This document shows, one piece after another, positions 39,492-48,888 of a stretch of DNA of 64,000 nt. Positions within the stretch are counted from its first letter, which is position 1. Each line of letters starts with the position of its first letter. Position numbers and translations under genes: made by a program. This DNA comes from Paenibacillus sp. 1011MAR3C5. GTDB taxonomy: Bacteria; Bacillota; Bacilli; Paenibacillales; Paenibacillaceae. Below the pieces are notes generated by a model. The model did not search any database, had not been told where the DNA came from, and saw nothing but the letters and a program-made list of their open reading frames with translations. Location of the stretch: positions 1 through 64,000 of the forward strand of contig NZ_QZCF01000011.1 in NCBI RefSeq assembly GCF_003591485.1. Direction: 5' to 3'.

Positions 39492-41903
39492 TTGGCTATT
39501 TTCTATACGTTTGTTTTTCTCCCGTTGATCATTGCAATACTTGTACCCTTACTATATAAGTATTTGAATCGCTTCGTACATACGGGATGGTTCGTTTTAC
39601 TTGTACCACTATCTATTTTTGTCTATTTGTTGCGGTATATACCTGACGTTGCGTCTGGAAACACATATAAATACACATTGTCCTGGATTCCGTCCCTCGA
39701 TATGAATATGACCTCCTACGTAGATGGGCTCAGCCTGTTGTTCGGTCTGCTCATCAGCGGTATCGGTACTTTGGTCATTATTTACTCCATTTTTTACATG
39801 TCCAAGGCTCGCGAGGCTCTCCATAGCTTCTATGTCTACTTGCTCATGTTTATGGGCGCCATGCTGGGGTTGGTATTCTCGGATCATCTCTTAGTCCTGT
39901 ACGGGTTCTGGGAGTTAACCAGCGTCTCTTCTTTCTTATTAATATCCTATTGGTACGAGCGTAAGAGTTCTCGCCAAGGCGCCTTAAAGGCGCTGCTCAT
40001 TACTGTCCTTGGCGGGTTCGGCATGTTAGCCGGGTTTATTATGCTGATCATGATGGCGGATACGTACAGCATTCGGGAGATGATCGCCAACCTGGAGGCC
40101 ATCCAAAGCCATGCGTTGTTTATTCCTGCCATGCTATGTGTGTTGCTCGGTGCATTTACGAAATCTGCGCAATTTCCGTTCGGTATTTGGCTGCCGGACG
40201 CGATGGAGGCGCCAACCCCGGTGAGCAGCTATCTCCACTCGGCTACGATGGTCAAGGCTGGCATTTATTTGGTGGCTCGTATGACGCCGCTTTTCGGAGG
40301 CAGCTCCGTATGGTTCTGGCTTGTGGCCGGGATTGGTCTCGTTACCCTGCTTTATGGTTCTTTGACTGCCCTGAGACAGACGGATCTTAAGGCTATGTTA
40401 GCTTATTCTACAATTAGCCAATTGGGACTGATCATGTGCCTGCTTGGGGTCGGTTCCTTAGCGATTTATTTTGGACCTGGCGATAGTGGTACTGTCTTTA
40501 CGGTAGCTACATTTGCCGCCTTATTCCATCTGTTTAATCACTCGACCTTCAAAGGCAGTTTGTTTATGGTTGTAGGGATTATTGACCATGAGACAGGCCG
40601 GCGTGATATTCGCTATTTAGGCGGTTTGATGCAAGTGATGCCGATCACGTTCACGATCGCTGTGATTGGCGGCTTTTCTATGGCGGGATTACCGCCGTTT
40701 AACGGTTTTTTGAGTAAGGAAATGTTTTTTGCAGCGGTGAATGACGTATCCGGGGCCGGTATTTTCGGTTTAAGCAACATCGGTATCCTGTTCCCGATCA
40801 TTGCCTGGGTAGCCAGCATATTGACGTTCGTCTACTGCATGGTTTTTGTATTCAAAACCTTTGGCGGAACCTATCGCCCTGAAAAGCTGACGCGAAAAGT
40901 GCATGAAGCGCCTTGGGGCATGCTGTTTTCTCCAGCCGTCTTGGGCTTGCTTGTTATACTCATTTTCTTCTTTCCGAATGTACTCGGAAAATATATTCTC
41001 ACTCCGGCATTAACCGCTATATTGCCTACGATTCCGATATCTCCATACGACCTGAAAATTAGCGCATGGCATGAGCTGAATATGGAGCTCGTGATGACGA
41101 TCGGTGTCATTGTTGTCGGCATCCTTCTCTTCAAAACCAAGAAGCGGTGGATTCAGGTCTTGCGAAATTACACGCAGGGATTAACGTTAAATCAGCTGTA
41201 CAATCAGGGCTTGGCAGGTACGGAGAAGCTCTCGGCATCTCTGACGAATCGGTATATGACAGGCTCGCTCAGACATTATCTCATCTACATTTTTTCTTTC
41301 TTTGTCATCGTATTGCTAAGTTCGCTTCTGCTGCTCCATGGTATTCAGTTCGATTTCTCCAATAATGCAGTCATCAGTATTTTTGATGCGGGGCTTGTGC
41401 TTGCAATGGTGATTGCCGCACTTACTGTCTTATTGGCCGGCAATCGAATCATGGCTATTGTTGCACTAGGGGCGTTAGGCTATATGGTTTCCATGTTCTT
41501 TGTCATCTTTAGGGCGCCTGACCTGGCTTTGACGCAAATGGTGGTGGAGACGGTGACAACGGTTCTGTTCCTGCTATGCTTCTACCATTTGCCGAAGCTA
41601 AAGAAAAGGATCGAACGTATTCCTTTCAAGCTGACAAATCTGATGATTTCGATCGCGATGGGTTTAACGGTGACCCTGCTCGGATTGTCCGCGAATGGAC
41701 ATAAATTATTTGAACCGATTTCATTGTTTTTTGAAAATGCCTATGAGCTGGCGGGCGCCAAAAATATTGTCAACGCGATATTAGTGGACTTCCGCGGTTT
41801 CGACACCATGCTGGAGATATCCGTGCTCGCCATTGCTGGGCTAGGTGTGTATATCTTGGTTCATCAGCGTTCCAAAAGGAGGGAACAACATGAAAACGAA
41901 TGA
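39492..41903 (+). CDS. mrpA: Mrp antiporter subunit A
   Basis: The 803-residue protein is the large Complex I-like subunit (NuoL type) of the multisubunit Na+/H+ antiporter, with a C-terminal extension typical of MrpA. Proton-pathway motifs include LVLYGFWELTSVSSFLL and PTPVSSYLHSATMVKAGIYL. It starts at TTG with AAGGAGGAG upstream. First gene of a seven-gene operon (A-G) that exports Na+ in exchange for H+ and supports pH and salt tolerance. Confidence 0.97.
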   Translation: MAIFYTFVFLPLIIAILVPLLYKYLNRFVHTGWFVLLVPLSIFVYLLRYIPDVASGNTYKYTLSWIPSLDMNMTSYVDGLSLLFGLLISGIGTLVIIYSIFYMSKAREALHSFYVYLLMFMGAMLGLVFSDHLLVLYGFWELTSVSSFLLISYWYERKSSRQGALKALLITVLGGFGMLAGFIMLIMMADTYSIREMIANLEAIQSHALFIPAMLCVLLGAFTKSAQFPFGIWLPDAMEAPTPVSSYLHSATMVKAGIYLVARMTPLFGGSSVWFWLVAGIGLVTLLYGSLTALRQTDLKAMLAYSTISQLGLIMCLLGVGSLAIYFGPGDSGTVFTVATFAALFHLFNHSTFKGSLFMVVGIIDHETGRRDIRYLGGLMQVMPITFTIAVIGGFSMAGLPPFNGFLSKEMFFAAVNDVSGAGIFGLSNIGILFPIIAWVASILTFVYCMVFVFKTFGGTYRPEKLTRKVHEAPWGMLFSPAVLGLLVILIFFFPNVLGKYILTPALTAILPTIPISPYDLKISAWHELNMELVMTIGVIVVGILLFKTKKRWIQVLRNYTQGLTLNQLYNQGLAGTEKLSASLTNRYMTGSLRHYLIYIFSFFVIVLLSSLLLLHGIQFDFSNNAVISIFDAGLVLAMVIAALTVLLAGNRIMAIVALGALGYMVSMFFVIFRAPDLALTQMVVETVTTVLFLLCFYHLPKLKKRIERIPFKLTNLMISIAMGLTVTLLGLSANGHKLFEPISLFFENAYELAGAKNIVNAILVDFRGFDTMLEISVLAIAGLGVYILVHQRSKRREQHENE

Positions 41904-42312
41904 TGTGATATTGAAAAGTGTAACTCGAGTGGCAGCCGTGATCATATCGACCTTTTCGATTTATTTATTTATGAATGGTCACCATAATCCGGGAGGAGGA
42001 TTCATTGGGGGACTTAGTACGGCATCCGCTATTGTCCTGCTGTTCCTTTCTTTTGGAATCGAGAAGGTAAGGGAAAATATACGAGTCGATTTCAAAAAGC
42101 TTGCGGCGGTCGGCGTGTTGATTGCGCTTGGAACCGGAATGGCAGGCGTCGTATTTGGCCAACCTTTTTTAACCCAGGCCTTTGGCTATTATGACCTCCC
42201 TATATTTGGCAATACCGAGCTTGCGTCTGCTTTGATTTTTGATACCGGAGTCGCTCTGGCTGTTATAGGCACCGCAGTCAATATTATTCTAAGCATAAGT
42301 GAGGACCGCTAA
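41890..42312 (+). CDS. mrpB: Mrp antiporter subunit B
   Basis: The start ATG at 41890 (MKTNDVILKSVTRV) follows AAAGGAGGG and overlaps the end of mrpA by 14 nt. The 140-residue four-TM product has the family segment FMNGHHNPGGGFIGGL. Part of the membrane arm of the complex. Confidence 0.96.
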   Translation: MKTNDVILKSVTRVAAVIISTFSIYLFMNGHHNPGGGFIGGLSTASAIVLLFLSFGIEKVRENIRVDFKKLAAVGVLIALGTGMAGVVFGQPFLTQAFGYYDLPIFGNTELASALIFDTGVALAVIGTAVNIILSISEDR

Positions 42313-42313
42313 T

Positions 42314-42652
42314 ATGGAGACACTCATGGTCATACTTGTCGGTATTTTAGTATCTATTGGAACCTATTTGATTCTATCTAAGCAGCTGCTGCGGATTGTG
42401 CTCGGATTATCGATTGTGAGTCATGCGGTCAATTTGTTGATCATGACTTCCGGTAGACTGAAGATAGGGACCGCCCCTCTGCTGGGAGAGAAAGCCGCGG
42501 GCTTTGCGGATGCTATTCCTCAAGCCTTAATATTAACTGCGATCGTCATTAATTTTGCCGTGACAGCGGTAGTACTCGTTTTATGTTACCGCTCCTATCA
42601 GAGCTTCGGGACGGATGACATGGAGCAATTAAGGGGAAATGAGCATGAATAA
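42314..42652 (+). CDS. mrpC: Mrp antiporter subunit C (NuoK-like)
   Basis: The ATG at 42314 (METLMVILVGILVSIG) starts directly after the mrpB stop. The 112-residue three-TM protein matches NuoK-type MrpC, with VLGLSIVSHAVNLLIM and PQALILTAIVINFAVTA. Overlaps mrpD by 8 nt. Confidence 0.96.
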   Translation: METLMVILVGILVSIGTYLILSKQLLRIVLGLSIVSHAVNLLIMTSGRLKIGTAPLLGEKAAGFADAIPQALILTAIVINFAVTAVVLVLCYRSYQSFGTDDMEQLRGNEHE

Positions 42653-44120
42653 TTTGTTGATTGCGCCGATTATCATTCCTCTGTTGATTGGAATGGTCCT
42701 CATTATATTCCAGAAAAATATACTCCTTCAGCGGATTCTTAGTTTGGTCGCTTTGTTAGCTACCATTGTCATTGCGGTTCTATTGATGAATCAGATCAGA
42801 GATGCCGGTATTCAAACCTTACAGCTGGGCGGTTGGGAAGCGCCTTACGGCATTAGTTTAGTGGGTGACATGTTCAGTGCTTTGCTGCTCTTGGCCACCT
42901 CTATTGTCGCAGTAGGCTGCCTGATCTATGCCTTTTCATCGATTGGCCGAAGGCAAGAAAAACTTTATTTCTATCCGTTATTTTTGTTTTTGATTACAGG
43001 CGTCAATGGTTCGTTCTTGACAGGGGATTTGTTTAACTTATATGTCTGTTTTGAAGTATTTCTGGTTGCTTCGTATGTGCTGATCACAATGGGGGGAGCC
43101 AAGAGGCAGCTTCGCGAGTCGCTGAAGTATATTTTTACGAACATTATTGCATCGGCGTTTTTCTTAATCGGCGTTGCCTATTTATATTCGATGACGGGCA
43201 CATTGAACCTCGCCCATTTGTCGATCCGGATTGCAGAGATTGGCCAGGACGGGTTAATAACCACTGTCGCATTATTATTCCTGATCGTCTTCGCCATGAA
43301 GGCGGGATTATTGCTTTATTTCTGGCTACCCGGGTCATATAGCGTACCGCCAACGGCAATCGCTGCTATTTTCGCGGCGTTGCTCACTAAGGTAGGGATC
43401 TATGCCATTTTCAGAATGTTTACACTCATCTTCTATCATGAACCGCAGATTACCCATATGATTATCGGGATATTAGCCGCCATTACGATGATTTTAGGCG
43501 CACTCGGAGCGAGCGGTTATTCGGATTTGAGAAAAATATTAACTTACAATGTGATCATAAGTGTCGGATTTATTATGGCTGGACTTGTCTCATTAACAAC
43601 TGCCGGCATAGAGGGCTCCATTTATTATTTGATTCACGACATACTGATCAAGGCGATTGTATTTATGATTGGAGGAACGATTGTTCATCTCACGGGAACA
43701 AGCGATTTGAAAAATATTAGCGGCTTGATTCGGCTTCACCCCCAATTAGGCTGGATGTTCTTCATCGCAGCTTTGTCTATGGTTGGAATTCCTCCGTTAA
43801 GCGGTTTTCTTGGCAAAGTATTTACGACACAAGGCGTCTTTGAAGCAGGGTATTACTGGCTAGGTGTAATCGGACTGGTGGCCAGCTTGTTCATTCTGTA
43901 TTCGATGACCAAGCTGTTTATGAACGCTTTTTGGGGTGAAACGATTCTGAGTGTAGAGGAGGAGAAGGGGACGACGAAAGGCTTGTTGTTTCCGATCGCT
44001 CTATTGACGGTGGCTAGTGTTGCCCTGGGAATCGGCGCTGAGGCGATTACGGGTTATGTGGCTCAAGCTGCAGAGGAATTGCTGAATCCAAATTTATATA
44101 TTCAGGCCGTGTTTGAATAA
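42645..44120 (+). CDS. mrpD: Mrp antiporter subunit D (NuoM/N-like)
   Basis: The ATG at 42645 has AGGGG 9 nt upstream and is preferred over one six nucleotides earlier. The 491-residue product has about 14 TM helices and the antiporter signature GDLFNLYVCFEVFLVASYVL and LLYFWLPGSYSVPPTAIAAI. It forms one of the ion-conducting units. Confidence 0.97.
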   Translation: MNNLLIAPIIIPLLIGMVLIIFQKNILLQRILSLVALLATIVIAVLLMNQIRDAGIQTLQLGGWEAPYGISLVGDMFSALLLLATSIVAVGCLIYAFSSIGRRQEKLYFYPLFLFLITGVNGSFLTGDLFNLYVCFEVFLVASYVLITMGGAKRQLRESLKYIFTNIIASAFFLIGVAYLYSMTGTLNLAHLSIRIAEIGQDGLITTVALLFLIVFAMKAGLLLYFWLPGSYSVPPTAIAAIFAALLTKVGIYAIFRMFTLIFYHEPQITHMIIGILAAITMILGALGASGYSDLRKILTYNVIISVGFIMAGLVSLTTAGIEGSIYYLIHDILIKAIVFMIGGTIVHLTGTSDLKNISGLIRLHPQLGWMFFIAALSMVGIPPLSGFLGKVFTTQGVFEAGYYWLGVIGLVASLFILYSMTKLFMNAFWGETILSVEEEKGTTKGLLFPIALLTVASVALGIGAEAITGYVAQAAEELLNPNLYIQAVFE

Positions 44121-44134
44121 AGGGGGGAACAGCC

Positions 44135-44614
44135 ATGCCCGTTCAGGTGCTACTCAACATATTCATTGCTTACTTGTGGATGTTTCTGCAAGAGGAAATG
44201 ACCATATTAAACTTTATTAGCGGTTACTTAGTCGGTCTGATTATTTTACTGTGTATCCGCCGCTTCTTTAATAAACGGTTTTATCTATTTACGCTAGCCG
44301 CAATCGGCAAGCTGTTCATTCTTTTTATCCATGAGTTGAATACTTCCGCGGTGGCGGTCATGAAGCATGTACTCCGTCCTAAAATTGATGTCAAGCCAGG
44401 CATTTTCAAGGTAGAAACGGATTTGGAGGGCGATTTGGAAATTACGCTCCTATCCTTATTAATTTGCTTAACGCCAGGCTCGGTCGTCATGGAGGTCACC
44501 CCTGATTCAAAGGTGCTGTACATTCACGGACTGAACATGCCCGAATCCAAGGAATCGGTATTAAAATCAAAATCTGTTTTTGAAAAAGCGATAAAGGATG
44601 TGACGAGAAAATGA
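44135..44614 (+). CDS. mrpE: Mrp antiporter subunit E
   Basis: The 159-residue product has two to three N-terminal TM segments and a cytoplasmic C-terminus (ETDLEGDLEITLLSLLICLT, GSVVMEVTPDSKVLYIHGL), typical of MrpE. It overlaps mrpF by 4 nt. Confidence 0.95.
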   Translation: MPVQVLLNIFIAYLWMFLQEEMTILNFISGYLVGLIILLCIRRFFNKRFYLFTLAAIGKLFILFIHELNTSAVAVMKHVLRPKIDVKPGIFKVETDLEGDLEITLLSLLICLTPGSVVMEVTPDSKVLYIHGLNMPESKESVLKSKSVFEKAIKDVTRK

Positions 44615-44892
44615 TATTTGAGACGGTGTTGATCATTGCATTAGGTATATTAATGCTGTCCATCCTGGCCAATTTATATCGGGTTGTAAAAGGGCCGTCC
44701 AGTGCGGACCGAGTTCAAGCGCTGGATTCCGTCGGGATAAATCTGATCGCCAGTATTGCCGTATTCTCCGTGCTGCTGCACACTCATGCCTTTTTTGATC
44801 TTATATTATTGATCGGAATATTGTCATTTATTGGAACTATTGCCTTTGCCAGATTTATTGAAAGAGGTGTTGTGATTGAGCGGAAGCGGTGA
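44611..44892 (+). CDS. mrpF: Mrp antiporter subunit F
   Basis: The 93-residue three-TM product contains the MrpF segment RVVKGPSSADRVQALDSVG. Its 3' end overlaps the start of mrpG by 17 nt. Confidence 0.95.
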   Translation: MIFETVLIIALGILMLSILANLYRVVKGPSSADRVQALDSVGINLIASIAVFSVLLHTHAFFDLILLIGILSFIGTIAFARFIERGVVIERKR

Positions 44893-45274
44893 AGTAATCG
44901 GGGCGATCCTCATACTCATTGGCGCTATCTTCAGCTTGATCAGCGCGATTGGGAATGTGCGTTTGCCTGATGTGTACACAAGATCCCATGCTGCATCCAA
45001 AAGTTCTACGCTTGGCGTGCTGTGCGCGCTCGTTGGAACCTTGCTGTATTTTATCATTTCCGACGGTTTCTTCAGCATCCGCCTCATCCTGGGAATCTTC
45101 TTCGTATTTTTAACAGCTCCAGTGGCTGCCCATGTGATCTGTCGGGCCGCTTACCGACACAAGGTGCCGTTAACAGAGGAGAGCGCCCAAGATGAATTGA
45201 AGGATTATTATAGAGAGAATGAGATCCGGGAGTCAGAAGATAAGGCCAGCTTTGTAATGGATCAAGGTAAATGA
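44876..45274 (+). CDS. mrpG: Mrp antiporter subunit G
   Basis: A TTG start at 44876 with AGAGGTG upstream lies inside mrpF. The 132-residue product has three TM helices and the MrpG segment LPDVYTRSHAASKSSTLGV, plus a charged cytoplasmic tail. Last gene of the operon. Confidence 0.95.
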   Translation: MSGSGEVIGAILILIGAIFSLISAIGNVRLPDVYTRSHAASKSSTLGVLCALVGTLLYFIISDGFFSIRLILGIFFVFLTAPVAAHVICRAAYRHKVPLTEESAQDELKDYYRENEIRESEDKASFVMDQGK

Positions 45275-45304
45275 AGAAAACGATCTAATTGACACTAGAT
45301 AGGA

Positions 45305-45337
45305 TGAGAGGGTATCCATATGGGTGCTCTTTTTTTC
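45305..45337 (+). terminator. Terminator of the mrp operon
   Basis: An imperfect hairpin around TATCCATATGGGT flanked by GAG and CTC is followed by T7, about 30 nt after the mrpG stop. Confidence 0.55.
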
Positions 45338-45387
45338 GCAGTCATACGTATCCCTCGATCCCATGAATACCAGGGGTACTCCAGCTT

Positions 45388-45996
45388 TTATTCCTCTATT
45401 GGCGGATCCATATGCAATTCCGCATCCGGCGCAGTTTGAACCCAGCGGGTGAAGACAACCTCTAGTCCTGACCTTGTTGGGGCGCAGAAGAAAGGTCCGG
45501 CTTGCTTGCCTTCAGGATAGGGGAAGCGGGCTACGCGGATCGTTCGCCAGCCCTCAGACCCGGAGCGGGCTCTTAGAATGACCGCATCCTTCATGCGAGA
45601 AGCGCGAATGGTCACTTCTTGTCCTGCCCAATCGGATACGGGAGCCAGTGACCAGTCTGAATAGCCGTCGGTGACGACGACAGCAAGATGAGGGACGCCA
45701 TCGTTAATCTCGACACCAGCTTTGATCCATTGCTCTTGGCCGTACCACAGCATGAGACCAGCCTGATCATACAGCTCGGTGAACGAATCGAGCCGGAACG
45801 TTACTTCAACGGCATGGCTATCCTCCCAAGGAACAAGCAACGCATGACCGTTGCGATGTTCGAACTCATACAGCGTTTTCTCCCAATAGTCGCTCCCGTT
45901 CTCGGCTACAGCTTTCAAGCAGCCATCTTCGACGCTGACCGATACAGGTTTGGTTGTCCATGACCCTTGATTCCATGGAATGCCCTTTGTATCCAT
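45388..45996 (-). CDS. DUF1349 (concanavalin-like) protein
   Basis: The 202-residue product is a beta-sandwich of the DUF1349 family: DYWEKTLYEFEHRNGHALLV, YDQAGLMLWYGQEQWIKAGVE, GYSDWSLAPV and FPYPEGKQAGPFFCAPTRSG. Related proteins are annotated as regulators of enolase or as lectin-like glucanase-fold proteins. No signal peptide or catalytic pair is seen, so a ligand-binding cytoplasmic role is plausible. AGGAGTGAAGAGAG before the ATG gives a good start. Confidence 0.85.
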   Translation of the reverse strand: MDTKGIPWNQGSWTTKPVSVSVEDGCLKAVAENGSDYWEKTLYEFEHRNGHALLVPWEDSHAVEVTFRLDSFTELYDQAGLMLWYGQEQWIKAGVEINDGVPHLAVVVTDGYSDWSLAPVSDWAGQEVTIRASRMKDAVILRARSGSEGWRTIRVARFPYPEGKQAGPFFCAPTRSGLEVVFTRWVQTAPDAELHMDPPIEE

Positions 45997-46194
45997 CTCT
46001 CTTCACTCCTTCATGAGTTTACCGAATAGGGTATACCCTCATGCTAGAGCATCCTTCCAGCTGTTGTCAAACCCGTCCATTTCCTGCATAGATGAAATCA
46101 CGACGGGCATTTGGTATGCTAGGTATGCAGCTTTTATTGGGATGAATAAGCATAGACATCTAGAGGGATGAGACAGACAGGAAGGGGAATAACC

Positions 46195-47424
46195 ATGGAT
46201 ACATTCGAACAACAATTAAATAAATATGCGGAGCTGGTCGTCAGAGTAGGCGTGAACATTCAGACCGGACAGGTGCTGATTGTCCATGCCCCGATTGAGA
46301 CGGCTGAGCTTACGAGACGGATCGTCGCCAAAGCGTATGCGGCAGGAGCCAAATACGTCATCGTAGAATGGGATGATGATGCCGTTACCCGCGCGCGGTA
46401 TGAGCATGCATCGGATGATTCCTTCGACTACTACCCGCAGTGGCAGGCGGACAGCATGGTTCACTTTGCGGAAGAGGGCGGAGCCATTCTACATATTAAA
46501 GTGCCGAATCCGGAGCTGTTCCAAGGCATCGATTCCTCCAAGGTTTCGAGAGCGGTCAAGGCGGCAGCTGTCGCACGCAAGGAATATTCGACGTATACGC
46601 GCAACAGCAAGATCAGCTGGTCGCTGATCAAAGCGCCTACCCGGGCATGGGCGAACAAAGTATTCGCCGATCTGCCGGAGGAACAGCGTGTGGATGCGAT
46701 GTGGGAAGCGGTATTCCGCATGGCCCGTGTCCATACAGAAGATCCGATCGCCGCTTGGCATGATCATATTGCGCAATTGAAGAAGAGCCAGAACCGTCTG
46801 AATGAGAAAAGGTACAAGAGCTTCCATTACCGCGCTCCGGGCACGGATATCCGTGTGGAGCTGCCGGAAGGCCATATCTGGCGCGGCGGCGGCGGGGAGA
46901 ATGAGAAAGGCGTCTATTTCGTCGCCAATATGCCGACTGAAGAAGTCTATACCATGCCACACCGCTTGGGTGTGAACGGAACAGTGAAGAGCACGCTGCC
47001 GCTTAACTTGAACGGCCGTCTGGTGGAGGGGATTACCTTCACATTCAAGGATGGCAAGGTCGTGGCATATGATGCGGAGTCGGGTAAAGAGCATCTTACT
47101 TCGCTGTTGGAGACGGATGAGGGAGCCGCATATCTGGGGGAAATCGCCCTGGTTCCGCATGATTCGCCGATCTCGAACATGAACCGGGTGTTCTACAATA
47201 CGGGGATCGACGAGAATGCCTCCTGCCACTTTGCGCTGGGCAGCGCTTATCCGGTCAACCTGGAGGGCGGCACGAAGCTGTCCAATGAACAGCTGGTAGA
47301 GCGCGGGGCGAACGTCAGCCTGACGCATGTGGATTTTATGATCGGCTGCGCAGACCTTGATATCGATGGAGAGCTGCCGGACGGCACGATCGAGCCAGTC
47401 TTCCGGAAAGGGAATTGGGCTTAA
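46195..47424 (+). CDS. M29-family aminopeptidase
   Basis: The ATG at 46195 (MDTFEQQLNKYAEL) has GGAAGGGG upstream; the nine extra codons in front look untranslated. The 409-residue product matches the thermophilic M29 aminopeptidases (AmpS, aminopeptidase T, PepS). Metal-site segments are present: MPTEEVYT, LGEIALVPHDSPIS, DENASCHFALG and THVDFMIG. These are two-metal exopeptidases that trim N-terminal residues in the cytoplasm. Single-gene unit with its own terminator. Confidence 0.94.
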   Translation: MDTFEQQLNKYAELVVRVGVNIQTGQVLIVHAPIETAELTRRIVAKAYAAGAKYVIVEWDDDAVTRARYEHASDDSFDYYPQWQADSMVHFAEEGGAILHIKVPNPELFQGIDSSKVSRAVKAAAVARKEYSTYTRNSKISWSLIKAPTRAWANKVFADLPEEQRVDAMWEAVFRMARVHTEDPIAAWHDHIAQLKKSQNRLNEKRYKSFHYRAPGTDIRVELPEGHIWRGGGGENEKGVYFVANMPTEEVYTMPHRLGVNGTVKSTLPLNLNGRLVEGITFTFKDGKVVAYDAESGKEHLTSLLETDEGAAYLGEIALVPHDSPISNMNRVFYNTGIDENASCHFALGSAYPVNLEGGTKLSNEQLVERGANVSLTHVDFMIGCADLDIDGELPDGTIEPVFRKGNWA

Positions 47425-47442
47425 TTGCACGTAAAACGCAAA

Positions 47443-47515
47443 GAAACCGTCAGAACGGTGAACGGTATCTCCAGATGGGGATGCCGTTCACGCAGCTGAC
47501 GGTTTCTTCTTTATT
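47443..47515 (+). terminator. Terminator between M29 peptidase and secreted-protein genes
   Basis: GAAACCGTCAG (47443-47453) pairs with CTGACGGTTTC (47496-47506), with an inner GAACGGTATC / GATGCCGTTC hairpin and a T-rich end. It separates convergent genes. Confidence 0.85.
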
Positions 47516-47521
47516 TAAGTA

Positions 47522-47890
47522 TTAAATGAAACGTGCATATGTCGTTAAATCAGCAAGCGAGCCGCTATGCGAATATCGGATAATGTAGGTCCCTTGCGTG
47601 AAATTTGTATTGAAGTTAATCGTGTAGCTGACGACATTCGGATTCGAGAAGATATTCGAACGGCTGCTCTCGACCAGGACTTCCGTTCCGCCTGTTACGC
47701 GATAGACATTCGCAAAGATGACCCCTGCGGCAGGCGAGCCGCTGAAGTAGGCAGAGCCCGTAATGAGCAGCGTGCCTTGGCCCGTTACCGTATCCGTGTG
47801 GTTAAGCGGAACCGAAGCGCTTGCGACAGCAGAAGTCATGAAGAGCATAATAACGGTAGTGAGCAGGATGGCGACCTTTTTCAATTTCAT
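47522..47890 (-). CDS. Small secreted beta-rich protein
   Basis: A signal peptide (MKLKKVAILLTTVIMLFMTSAVASA) with an AxA cleavage motif is followed by about 97 residues of predicted beta structure (TVTGQGTLLITGSAYFSG, EVLVESSRSNIF, GTYIIRYSHSGS). GGAAGATG-type sequence precedes the ATG. No Cys and no anchor is present, so the protein is probably released. Family not recognised; the fold may be Ig- or C2-like. Confidence 0.7.
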   Translation of the reverse strand: MKLKKVAILLTTVIMLFMTSAVASASVPLNHTDTVTGQGTLLITGSAYFSGSPAAGVIFANVYRVTGGTEVLVESSRSNIFSNPNVVSYTINFNTNFTQGTYIIRYSHSGSLADLTTYARFI

Positions 47891-48212
47891 TCATCTTCCT
47901 TTCAGAGTGGGAGATAGGCAGAAGGCGTACTTCTCCAGGTGCTCGAATGCTGGCCAGCGTTCTGTTTGGTTGTGAAAACCCTTCTGCGTTCCATTATACT
48001 TAGCGTACAAGTTGAATATGTGAGTATTTTAGTTATTGCATGTAATAATAATTTTTGGTCTTTATAAGATTGATTTTTTTGTGAAAAATTGATCTGTCCA
48101 ATGGGAAATCCAGCTTCCATTAGCTAGAAGTAATGAGAAAAGTGAATCCTTTTGCCCCCAAATCAGGTACTATTAGAACAAGGGATAACAATGTTGGAGG
48201 AGGGATTCGTCT
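47891..48212. other. Divergent intergenic region upstream of pspA
   Basis: The 322-nt gap contains promoters for the secreted-protein gene and the psp operon. TGAATC (48143-48148) and GGTACT (48166-48171) are 17 nt apart and faintly resemble an ECF-type (SigW-like) promoter, the class that drives the homologous operon in B. subtilis. The match is weak. Confidence 0.3.
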
Positions 48213-48860
48213 ATGGGCATCCTGTCCAGATTTAAAACGATTATGTCGAGCAATGTGAATGCCAGCCTGAATCGGTCTGAGGATCCGGCGAAGGCATTGA
48301 ATGAATATATGAGGAGCCTGAATTCGGATTTGGGCAAAGTGAAAGCGGAGATGGCTTCGATGGTGGCGGATGAGAGCAGGGCGAGAAGAGAGCTTGATGA
48401 ATGCCAAGCCGAGATTCGAAAGCTGCAGCGCTATGCGGAGAAGATGGTGCAGGATGGCAGGGATGATGAAGCTCTGCGGTTCCTTGAGATGAAGGCGGCG
48501 GAAGCGAAGAAGGAGATATCCTTGCAATCCGCTTACGACCAAGCAGCGGCCAATGTGAAGCAGATGAGACAGCTGCAGGACAAATTATCTGCCGACGTTG
48601 GAGCGATTGAAGCGCGCGTGCTCGAAGCGAAGGGACGGTTGGCTGCCTCACAATCCCGGCAGAACATGAACGGGGCGTCATTAGGCGCTCTGGAGGAAAA
48701 AGCGGAGCAGGCGTATTACGAAGCGTTGGCGATCGCAGAGCTGCATAAGGATGAAAGCAGCGATCTGGACGAGCGTTTCGCCGAACTGGAGAGAAGCAAG
48801 GCAGAAAGCCCCGCGGATGAGCTGGCTGAGCTTAAGAATAAGCAAAACAATCGAGATTGA
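48213..48860 (+). CDS. pspA: Phage-shock protein A homolog (PspA/IM30)
   Basis: The 215-residue, almost fully helical product matches PspA/Vipp1: an amphipathic N-terminal helix (GILSRFKTIMSSNVNASLNR) that binds stressed membrane, EDPAKALNEYMRSLN and a long coiled coil (about 25-160). ESCRT-III-like rods of such proteins protect membrane integrity. GGAGGAGG stands before the ATG. The gene order psp, zinc ribbon, TPM, SPFH equals B. subtilis pspA-ydjGHI, an envelope-stress operon. Confidence 0.93.
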   Translation: MGILSRFKTIMSSNVNASLNRSEDPAKALNEYMRSLNSDLGKVKAEMASMVADESRARRELDECQAEIRKLQRYAEKMVQDGRDDEALRFLEMKAAEAKKEISLQSAYDQAAANVKQMRQLQDKLSADVGAIEARVLEAKGRLAASQSRQNMNGASLGALEEKAEQAYYEALAIAELHKDESSDLDERFAELERSKAESPADELAELKNKQNNRD

Positions 48861-48888
48861 TGATCATGACATCAGGCAGGTGAGGGAA